Source of the DNA: Riptortus pedestris
Taxonomy: Eukaryota; Arthropoda; Insecta; Hemiptera; Alydidae
Direction of reading: 5' to 3'
DNA: 64,000 bases
Assembly (NCBI GenBank): GCA_019009955.1
Contig: CM032228.1
Location: 252,469,501 to 252,533,500, forward strand
Position numbers and translations under genes: made by a program. The notes beneath the pieces were generated by a model, which was given only the letters and a program-made list of their open reading frames with translations, did not search any database and was not told the origin of the DNA. This document shows positions 56,234 to 64,000 of the stretch, in pieces. Position 1 is the stretch's first letter. Every line of letters starts with the position of its first letter.

Positions 56234-58239
56234 ATAGTGATATGATGGGCAGGAGTGGGGGTTATAAGGAAGGCCTGAAATTAATAATAGTGATATGATG
56301 GGCAGGAGTGGGGGTTATAAGGAAGGCCTGAAATTAATAATAGTGATATGATGGGCAGGAGTGGGGGTTATAAGGAAGGCCTGAAATTAATAATAGTGAT
56401 ATGATGGGCAGCAGTGGGGGTTATAAGGAAGGCCTGAAATTAATAATAGTGATATGATGGGCAGCAGTGGGGGTTATAAGGAAGGCCTGAAATTAATAAT
56501 AGTGATATGATGGGCAGGAGTGGGGGTTATAAGGAAGGCCTGAAATTAATAATAGTGATATGATGGGCAGGAGTGGGGGTTATAAGGAAGGCCTGAAATT
56601 AATAATAGTGATATGATGGGCAGGAGTGGGGGTTATAAGGAAGGCCTGAAATTAATAATAGTGATATGATGGGCAGCAGTGGGGGTTATAAGCAAGGCAT
56701 GAAATTAATAATAGTGATATGAGGGGCAGCAGTGGGGGTGATAAGGAAGGCCTGAAATTAATAATAGTGATATGATGGGCAGCAGTGGGGGTTATAAGGA
56801 AGGCCTGAAATTAATAATAGTGATATGATGGGCAGCAGTGGGGGTTATAAGGAAGGCCTGAAATTAATAATAGTGATATGATGGGCAGGAGTGGGGGTTA
56901 TAAGGAAGGCCTGAAATTAATAATAGTGATATGATGGGCAGCAGTGGGGGTTATAAGTAAGGCCTGAAATTTATAATAGTGATATGATGGGCAGGAGTGG
57001 GGGTTATAAGGAAGGCCTGACATTAATACTAGTGACATGCTGCCCCGCAGAGGGGGTTATGCGGATGGCCTGAAATTAATTATAGTGATATGATGGGCAG
57101 GAGTGGGGGTTAGAAGGAAGGCCTGAAATTAATAATAGTGATATGATGGGCAGGAGTGGGGGTTATAAGGAAGGCCTGAAATTAATAATAGTGATATGAT
57201 GGGCAGGAGTGGGGGTTATAAGGAAGGCCTGAAATTAATAATAGTGATATGATGGGCAGCAGTGGCGGTTATAAGGAAGGCCTGAAATTAATAATAGTGA
57301 TATGATGGGCAGCAGTGGGGGTTATAAGGAAGGCCTGAAATTAATAATAGTGATATGATGGGCGGCAGTGGGGGTTATAAGGAAGGCCTGAAATTAATAA
57401 TAGTGATATGATGGGCAGCAGTGGGGGTTATAAGGAAGGCCTGAAATTAATAATAGTGATATGATGGGCAGCAGTGGGGGTTATAAGGAAGGCCTGAAAT
57501 TAATAATAGTGATATGATGGGCAGCAGTGGGGGTTATAAGGAAGGCCTGAAATTAATAATAGTGATATGATGGGCAGCAGTGGGGGTTATAAGGAAGGCC
57601 TGAAATTAATAATAGTGATATGTTGGGCAGGAGTGGGGGTTATAAGGAAGGCCTGAAATTAATAATAGTGATATGATGGGCAGCAGTGGTGGTTATAAGG
57701 AAGGCCTGAAATTAATAATAGTGATATGATGGGCAGCAGTGGGGGTTATAAGTAATGCCTGAAATTAATAGTAGTGATATGATGGGCTGCAGTGGGGGTT
57801 ATAAGGAAGGCCTGAAATTAATAATAGTGATATGATGGGCAGCAGTGGGGGTTATAAGGAAGGCCTGAAATTAATAATAGTGATATGATGGGCAGGAGTG
57901 GGGGTTATAAGGAAGGCCTGAAATTAATAATAGTGATATGATGGGCAGCAGTGGGGGTTATAAGGAAGGCCTGAAATTAATAATAGTGATATGATGGGCA
58001 GGAGTGGGGGTTATAAGGAAGGCCTGAAATTAATAATAGTGATATGATGGGCAGGAGTGGGGGTTTTAAGGGAGACCTGAAATTAATAGTAGTGATATGA
58101 TGGGCAGCAGTGGGGGTTATAAGGAAGGCCTGAAATTAATAATAGTGATATGATGGGCAGGAGTGGGGGTTATAAGGAAGGTCTGAAATTAATAATAGTG
58201 ATATGATGGGCAGGAGTGGGGGTTTTAAGGGAGACCTGA
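56234..58239. repeat. 53-bp satellite, right block, about 38 units
   Basis: Same unit and variants as 36700-37599. A strongly mutated unit lies at 57030-57080. It starts with the second copy of the hAT target duplication, so the two blocks were one array. Confidence 0.95.
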
Positions 58240-58765
58240 AGTAAAAGTAGTGATATTTCGTTTCCTATTGGGGTTTCGGCAAATATGCACCTAACAAAAG
58301 TTGTTTATTTTGTTATTTAGAGAAACTTTTGTTATATACACTATCGTCGTATACCGAAGTATAAAGGCTTTATACGCTAAAAATTATAGCGCGAGCCAAC
58401 AATTTTGTTGGGCACTAACGATTGAACCGAACTTAGCTGAACTCGGTGTGTGAATTAGCATTAATTCTTCCATGATTATAAGCTATATTAAAAATTTTAG
58501 GTTCAAAGGGGCGTGGGGATTATAAGAGGCGTGCTTTTTTTATTTTCTATTTGTTTTTCGGCAGTTGTTTACTTTGTTATTTAGAGTAACTTTTGTGTGC
58601 ATTCACTTTTGTCGTAAAATGAAGTAAACACGGGATATACGCTAAACGGGAGTCAATAATTATATTAGTACTTATTTAAGGGGTTTGAATAAATGAATAT
58701 TATGACAAATGATGTTACTTTTTCGTCTTATATGATAGTCAGTCAAGAATGATTTCCCGGGCATA
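58240..58765 (+). mobile_element. Family B element, right part (outermost layer)
   Basis: GATATTTCGTTTCCTATTGG, AAAGTTGTTTATTTTGTTA, then B2-type sequence (GTAAACACGGGATATACGC) to CAAGAATGATTTCCCGGGCA, broken just before the CTAG end. Confidence 0.78.
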
Positions 58766-58914
58766 GAGATGGTAGTGTTCCTTCAAAAATTGTAAATAAA
58801 CTATCAAATGATTAGGTTATAAAATACCATATGATTTTATTTCTAAACCTTATGTTATCACCTAATAGCAATTCAAATCACTGGCTGCCGGTATCTATAA
58901 AAGACCCTCAGTTT

Positions 58915-59406
58915 TATCTCAATCACTCAAATTTTAGTAATCCAAAAACAATAGAAGGTGGGCGGTCAACAGGACGTATACGTATATATCTCACAAAGTA
59001 AAAGTTTAATGAAAACAATATTTGGTATTTAGGCTTCGAATAATGTGTTTTATTATATAACAGAGTATTGTTTATGTAACACTAGTAGAAGTGGGGGTTT
59101 ACTGAAGGCTGAAAACTGAAAAATGCAAATATCTCGGTTAATATTCAAGATAAAGAATAAATGTATAGAACAATATTTATAGTACATTTCTTTTGCAATA
59201 AGATTGGATCTGCACAATATTTTGATCTGACGTATAGTAACGGAGATATTTCGAATTTTCAAAATTCCTCCCCTCAAACCCCCCCCCCCCCTCCACTGGT
59301 CCTATTTCAGCCATTAACGAACTTGATCTGTCTTTTTACATAAAACGTTTAAATATCGAGTTTGGTAACGATTAAACAAAAATAGTGACCGCTAGAGCGG
59401 TAACAG

Positions 59407-59439
<33 letters not shown>
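58915..59439 (+). mobile_element. Family A element, 3' end missing
   Basis: GTAGAAGTGGGGGTTTACTG, TATCTCGGTTAATATTCAAG, a C12 run at 59279-59291, CGAGTTTGGTAACGATTAAAC, CCGCTAGAGCGGTAACAG and (TA)n at 59411-59439, where a solo LTR follows. Confidence 0.75.
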
Positions 59440-59443
<4 letters not shown>

Positions 59444-59801
59444 GCAGCTTGGGCTGCTCTATAACCTAACCCTTACTAGACGCCACGTGGTCCCAATGAC
59501 AGTGTTGCCAGGAACTAATTAATCTAATTTTAACGTGGCTACACTGCGAGCAACCATATAATAACCTTTCAGTCAGTGTATAAAATTTAACCGCTCACTC
59601 TCGCAGTTGTGTGTGTTGTGCTTTTGTGAACTCTGCTCCGAACCATTTTTGTTGTTATCTATTCAAAGACCGATTGTTATTATTTATTGCATTTTGTGTT
59701 CTTCAATCTTTTAATTTTCGACCAGTTGTTTGTTTTTTTATAAATTATAGTGCCTTATTACTTTCAAGTTTTGTTATTGTACGTTAAAAAAAACCCGTAC
59801 A
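59440..59801 (+). mobile_element. Probable solo LTR
   Basis: 362 bp starting TGTAGCAGCTTGGGCTGC and ending CCCGTACA (TG...CA), with a TATAAAA box at about 59580 and an A-run near the 3' end. No internal region or second LTR is present. Flanking bases (ATATA and TTATA) match in four of five. Family is uncertain; BEL/Pao or Gypsy are both possible. Confidence 0.5.
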
Positions 59802-59978
59802 TTATAACAAAAGTTACTCTAAATAACAAAATAAACTACTTTTGTTATGTGCATATTTGCTGAAAAAGCAATAGGAAACGAAATATCGCTATTTTTAATT
59901 TCAGGCCTCCCTTATAACCCCCACTCCTGCCCGTCCCTAGAAATGTTAGTATGGCTTATTATAAGGAAATCGTTAGTA
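59802..59978 (-). repeat. Family B fragment
   Basis: ACAAAAGTTACTCTAAATAAC, GTTATGTGCATATTTGCTG and TATAACCCCCACTCCTGCCC in reverse orientation. Confidence 0.75.
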
Positions 59979-60080
59979 TCCCTTTAGGGAAATCTGCTAA
60001 AAGAGTGGTTCCCTGTAGATAACCCGTCCCAATTAGCCCAAGTAGCATAAAGTGGACGTAAATAAAATAAAAAGAAACAA
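59979..60080 (+). repeat. Family A end plus SINE fragment
   Basis: CCCTTTAGGGAAATCTGCTA, then GTTCCCTGTAGATAACCCG and AGCATAAAGTGGACGTAAAT, which match the tail of the SINE at 32.4 kb. Confidence 0.55.
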
Positions 60081-60425
60081 ATTGCAGCTATCGTGTCTAT
60101 GACATGTGAAACGAAAAAGTATCATGAAATTTGTCGAAAACAAATCAATGCACAGACAGAGGTTACAGTTTTATAAATATAGTAGCTAAGGTACCCGGCG
60201 CGGGAAATTATTGTTGACTGACTAATAATGGTATTTTTATAGCAAGACTTTTTTATGTACAATTAAACTTCCTCCAGGCGTATTGTTTTTCCGAAATCAA
60301 TCCCAATCCTAAAGGGTAACTTGTGGGGACTAATGGAATATAAATTTTAGTTTTAAAGAATAAATCAAAATATGTTCCTAATCTGTGTTCAGTCGTCAGT
60401 TTGAATTTTAAATTTCCCGCGCTCG
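60081..60425 (-). mobile_element. Family B tandem junction (B2 subtype)
   Basis: A B 5' end (ACAGACAGAGGTTACAGTTT) is joined through TATAGTAGCTAAGG to another unit's B2 3' end (GTACCCGGCGCGGG), showing the same head-to-tail arrangement as at 38-56 kb. Confidence 0.7.
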
Positions 60426-60588
60426 CGGGGCTCATAGACCCGCCACACTCACATGCATATCGCCAAGGCCGTGGCTACAGCGGAAAAACACATGCAGTTC
60501 AAGAAGGCATCGGCCAGCAACAAGGATAGAGTCAGGGGGGTGCCATTCGGCAGGTGCGCAGATCAAAAATTTTTGCGACTTTGGCGCA

Positions 60589-60596
60589 TGACGTCA
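60589..60596. promoter_or_regulatory. CRE-like TGACGTCA in the left subterminal repeat
   Basis: A palindromic TGACGTCA lies about 100 bp upstream of the THAP start, overlapping the inverted subterminal repeat. The right partner reads GTGACGTA. It may be a host-factor or transposase binding site. Confidence 0.4.
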
Positions 60597-60692
60597 CTGG
60601 GCTGAACTCAGCTTTGTTTACATCGTGAGCATCGTTGTGTTTTTAGTTAATTGTTTTATTTTCCATTGTTATAAGTGATTTTTTTTTTCAAA

Positions 60693-61322
60693 ATGAGTGA
60701 GCCTGCTATTGCAACATGTTCATACAACTCTAGGAGATCAGGCAAGTCTGTATCTGATCACCGGTTCCCGAAAAACGAAGAAATTAAGAAACAGTGGATA
60801 GTTCTGTGTAGACGAGGAGATTTGAAATTTAATCCGCCTTTTGCTCGGGTTTGTTCAGAACACTTCAGTGATAGTGATTACCAAAGGAATTTACAAGCAG
60901 AATTGTTAGGCTATGTTCCTAATAGATTGATATTAAAAGAAGAAGCTGTGCCGCATCTTAATTTACCAGTATCGTCCGTAAGTAAACAAACACCTACTAG
61001 CTCTACTTCTGACTCAAAATGTGAAACATCTAGAGACTGTAGGAGTAAAAAACGTGAAATAACTCAACGTGCCCTGCGTCACATTAATGAGATTTCTCCC
61101 AAAAAGCTGAAAAGTGATTTTTCATGTAATACAGAAGAAGTTGATTGTGATGGATGTATTCTCTTAAAGGAAAAAATTGCTGAATATGAATCCCAATTAA
61201 AGTCCTTGCTGATCCAAGTAAAAAATTTAGAAAGTAATAACTTTAATTTAAAAAAGAGAGTTACTAAATTGCTAACAGTTATTTACCAGATAAAAATGCA
61301 AAATGAAGAAAAAATGCAGTGA
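60693..61322 (+). CDS. THAP-domain coiled-coil protein (transposase N-terminus or repressor-like)
   Basis: 209 codons, intact. Residues 1-90 are a THAP DNA-binding domain: Cys9, RRSGKSVSDHRFPK (14-27), Trp35, RVCSEHF (Cys54, His57) and AVPHLN at 85-90. The C2CH zinc site usually has two Cys near the start; only Cys9 is seen, the first is replaced in PAIA. Residues about 151-192 form a Leu/Lys-rich coiled coil. This order matches P transposase and THAP9, but the RNase H-like catalytic part is absent. It likely binds DNA as a dimer; a KP-like repressor role is inference. The upstream in-frame GTG was not used as start. Confidence 0.85.
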   Translation: MSEPAIATCSYNSRRSGKSVSDHRFPKNEEIKKQWIVLCRRGDLKFNPPFARVCSEHFSDSDYQRNLQAELLGYVPNRLILKEEAVPHLNLPVSSVSKQTPTSSTSDSKCETSRDCRSKKREITQRALRHINEISPKKLKSDFSCNTEEVDCDGCILLKEKIAEYESQLKSLLIQVKNLESNNFNLKKRVTKLLTVIYQIKMQNEEKMQ

Positions 61323-61374
61323 AAAAAGAAATGGAAAGGATTTGTTATCCAATATTATCCAAAGCTCAAATTCA

Positions 61375-61800
61375 GAGCATACACTCAAAAAATATCAGCA
61401 GCAACTGTTTTGGACAAGACAGACTTCATGCGAATGGGAGCTTTTAAAATGTAAGAAAAGAATAATTTTCTTGTAGTGTTTCCTATAGACACTATAGGAG
61501 TATATTTCCATGCTCCATCATTAATGATATAACATGTTTCCTTCGCAGTTATTTATTCTATGGGACAGTGCGGTTTCAATGCATACACTCAAAAAATATC
61601 AGCAGCAACTGTTTTGGACAAGACAGACTTCATGCGAATGGGAGCTTTTAAAAAGGTAAGATTTAAAATATTAGAAACAGAATAATTTTCTTGTATTGTT
61701 TCCTATAGAGCACTATAGGAGTTTATTTCCCATGGTCTATCATTAATGATATTACATGTTTCCTCCACAGTTAGTTATTCTATGGGACAGTGCGGTTTCA
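61375..61800 (+). repeat. About 209-bp tandem duplication downstream of the THAP ORF
   Basis: GCATACACTCAAAAAATATC to GAATGGGAGCTTTTAAAA occurs at 61378 and again about 200 bp later, as do TTCTATGGGACAGTGCGG and ATCATTAATGATAT. The second unit has a TTCGCAG acceptor before TTATTTATTC and an AAAAAGGTAAG donor; the last has a TCCACAG acceptor. These look like a duplicated exon of the same transcript, with frame uncertain. Confidence 0.8.
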
Positions 61801-62235
61801 ATTCATATGCTCCAACATCAGAGCCATTCTCTTCACAAGGATGCTATTGGAACCAAGGATTCCCTCTGACTAAATTTAAGCATCTTTTTATTACAAGGAG
61901 GACTACATGCCAATGATAACCTTTAAAAATCTTGTACCTATATTGACTAGCTGATGTTTAAAATAATTTAGTCATTTTTATTCATTTTTAACTGGGTATC
62001 ATTGTTTATTGCTTGGTTAATCTCAATTTTATTAACTTTTATTTGTTTGTATAATAGAAGTCATTACTGTTTTCATGTTTTGGAGATTTCATCTTATTAT
62101 AGTAAAGTTTTACTTTTTGTTGTGCTAATTACCTAGAAAAATTACGATTTTTAAATGTAACCCAACATATATAAATTTTAAGGAACTATTATGTATTTAT
62201 TTTTAATGGAATCTAATTTGTACATGGTTTATTTG

Positions 62236-62241
62236 AAATAA
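62236..62241 (+). terminator. Polyadenylation signal candidate for the THAP transcript
   Basis: AATAAA in GAAATAAAATATATTC, about 0.9 kb after the THAP stop and inside the P-like element. Confidence 0.45.
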
Positions 62242-62457
62242 AATATATTCAACTAAAGTAATTTGTATCATTTACAGACATATACCATTTTAACAATTTT
62301 TTATTCGCCAAATTAATCAGAAAACTGCTTATATTGATCGTATTTCGGCTTGTCCGCCAGGAATCTTTCAGCCCAGTGACGTAGAGGCTTGCTGCATTCT
62401 GATTGGCTACTCGCGAATGGCGCTACCTTATCTTATACGTACCTTGGATAGAGTCAG

Positions 62458-63229
62458 TTGCTCTCAGACGTTGGGGTCGTTCATACGGCCAGTGGGGCCT
62501 AGTCCCTCTCCCTCCCCTACAGATCACCGCTTCGCTTCATAGATAACCGCTTCATAGACAACCGCAGTTGGAAGTCACCCGTGATAGTCATTCAGTTGTT
62601 TCATCTCCCGCAAGGCTGCCATCCTCTATTTATCACCCCTACAAGCCAAGACTCCATCATTTCAAGGAAAGTGCATGATTACCGCAAGTACCTACTTAAT
62701 AATGCTAGCATTATTTGCGCCAATATCGAATGAGTACTCATATATCATAGGACCGACCGCTCATTTTGTAGATATAGTTATATGGCCGCCATATTAGTTC
62801 ATAAAGTTACTTTCTTTTGTTTACTGTTCAAATTTCATTTTTATTATAATATATTTCTATTACAGATAAGTTAATGCATAACGTAAGGTTCCTTTGTCTT
62901 GTTCAACCTCTAGATATAACGAGTAGCATATAGAGATATAATTCACTATTTCAATATACCTAATTCTTAAGAGAACTCACATAGTTGTTTTGTTTTCTTT
63001 ATTTATCTTTTTCCCTCATCTCTCCAGGAGAAATAACAAATGGTTCAGTCTAAATTCTCTCCCAACTCTTGCCTTTAACACAAGCTTTCCGCCATTACAT
63101 TTTGGTGCCGACATTTTCTATTATTACCGCAAAAGCTTACCGCACGCCCCTACACTATGCCTCCCCCCATTTTGGAATAATTCAAACCATAATCATGGAT
63201 AGCGTTTATTACAATTAAATGTCATCTAT
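62458..63229. other. No gene recognised
   Basis: GC content rises at 62460-62660 (CTCCCTCCCCTACAGATC, repeated ATAGATAACCGCTTC). The sequence flanking the P-like element (60453-60532 and 62455-62540) shares one open frame, so the target may have been an older coding or retroelement sequence. The rest is AT-rich. Confidence 0.45.
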
Positions 63230-63640
63230 AATCAACATATTTCCTGATAAAAACCAATCCGAGCACGTATAGTTTAAGCATAGTTTTGTAGGTAAGATTA
63301 TATTCGTAATAGTAGATCTCAGAAGAAATCACTTTCAGTAATGCCAGCATTTCACAGGAAATAAGTAAACTCCTTTTTTTGTTTTAGCCTCCCATCAACT
63401 TCCGCTCCAGCATGAGGGGTATCAACATTTCCCCCCTTAAATTATTGATTCAAAATATTACTTTAATAATTAACCTAAGTAATACTTTAAAGAATCATAT
63501 CGAGTGGAAACGCATATTGCCTTTTGTCAAAAAGACATTACCATTAACGTTTAATTGTTATGATGGTACATATTTCTTTTAATAACATTAAGTTATCGGA
63601 AATAAGATAATATACTACCAGAGCCAAAGAGTTTGATTCC
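63230..63640 (-). repeat. Family B (B2 subtype) fragment
   Basis: CAATCCGAGCACGTATAGTTT, GCCAGCATTTCACAGG, ATTACCATTAACGTTTAATTG and CATATCGAGTGGAAACGCAT match 48.36-48.70 kb in reverse, well diverged. Confidence 0.75.
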
Positions 63641-64000
63641 CTACCAATTAATTGCTATCACTCCCTGTGCAAACTCAGTATGACTTTGTTTTAATAATAC
63701 ATTATACAAATTTTTTTGCGAATGTAAACATCGCAACAAATGTAAATAAAAAAAGTAAAGAACACAGATGTATTTATTAGATTGATGAATGCATCTTAAA
63801 GGGGATTTCTCTTAAGTAACCATAATACTACTTTCTTTGCAAACCTGAAAGGGGTTATACAATGATAGAGGCTGGTTCTATTAAAAATAGATAACTAATA
63901 CAAAATACATTTTTTTCTTTCACTTTTCAGGGTTTTCGTTCATTTAGACTGCTTTAATGGATCTAATGGGGCGAAAGAAAACAAAAGGTTTATTCCAAGG
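63641..64000. other. No gene recognised
   Basis: AT-rich. GGGGATTTCTCTTAAGTAAC at 63799 is a weak relic of a family A end. Confidence 0.4.

Larger units (their letters stand above)
60533..62446 (+). mobile_element. P-like transposon, internally deleted
   Basis: Starts CAGGGGGGTGCCATTCGG and ends TACGTACCTTG (reverse CAAGGTACGTA). GATAGAGT flanks both sides (60525-60532, 62447-62454), the 8-bp duplication size of P elements. Subterminal inverted repeats are ACGTCACTGGGCTG (60591) and CAGCCCAGTGACGT (62369), with GCCATTCG (60542) and CGAATGGC (62414). It contains one THAP-coiled-coil ORF and no transposase catalytic domain. P class is inferred from THAP, TSD length and layout. Confidence 0.65.

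Noticed and set aside
60253..60435. 60-codon minus ORF beginning MSPASAGN
   Set aside because: It lies in B2 repeat sequence; homologous B2 copies do not keep the frame.

Overview
The window is AT-rich animal DNA. It is most probably from an arthropod, and an insect fits best. The main signs are short spliced exons with GT-AG introns, R1-like and I-like non-LTR retrotransposons, Helitrons, hAT and P-like DNA transposons, and very many (TA)n-bearing interspersed repeats. The order cannot be decided from the sequence. Host coding sequence is a small fraction; the rest is layered mobile DNA.

Region 1 (1-13.8 kb, minus strand) is a host gene for legumain (asparaginyl endopeptidase, peptidase family C13). 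Eleven exons can be joined without a frame break, from a signal peptide to the start of the C-terminal prodomain. The catalytic His lies in exon 6 and the catalytic Cys in exon 7. The 3' end runs off the left edge. Its introns hold two R1-like retrotransposon copies, one I-like 3' end and several repeats.

Region 2 (14-36 kb) has no recognisable host gene. It holds copies of repeat family A, an I-like retrotransposon (21.05-24.44 kb), an internally deleted Helitron (24.9-27.7 kb), a small hAT element inside a SINE, two fold-back elements and several minisatellites. Family A is about 0.5-1 kb, has inverted subterminal repeats, a central (TA)n tract and a palindromic end, and looks Helentron-associated (HINE/DINE-1-like).

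Region 3 (36-58.8 kb) is one nest of insertions. A family B element contains a 53-bp satellite. A hAT element with a perfect 8-bp target duplication splits the satellite. A family A copy sits inside the hAT element. Inside the TA tract of that copy sits a 17.4-kb concatemer of twelve family B units (38.3-55.7 kb). B units end in a GC hairpin plus CTAG, as Helitrons do. Three units run on the minus strand and nine on the plus strand, diverging 5'-to-5' near 42.72 kb, with a recent 4.6-kb three-unit higher-order duplication.

Region 4 (58.8-64 kb) holds more A and B copies, a probable solo LTR, and a 1.9-kb P-like transposon (60.53-62.45 kb). That transposon has an intact ORF encoding a THAP domain plus a coiled coil but no catalytic domain, which resembles a truncated repressor. 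Family names A and B are working labels used throughout.
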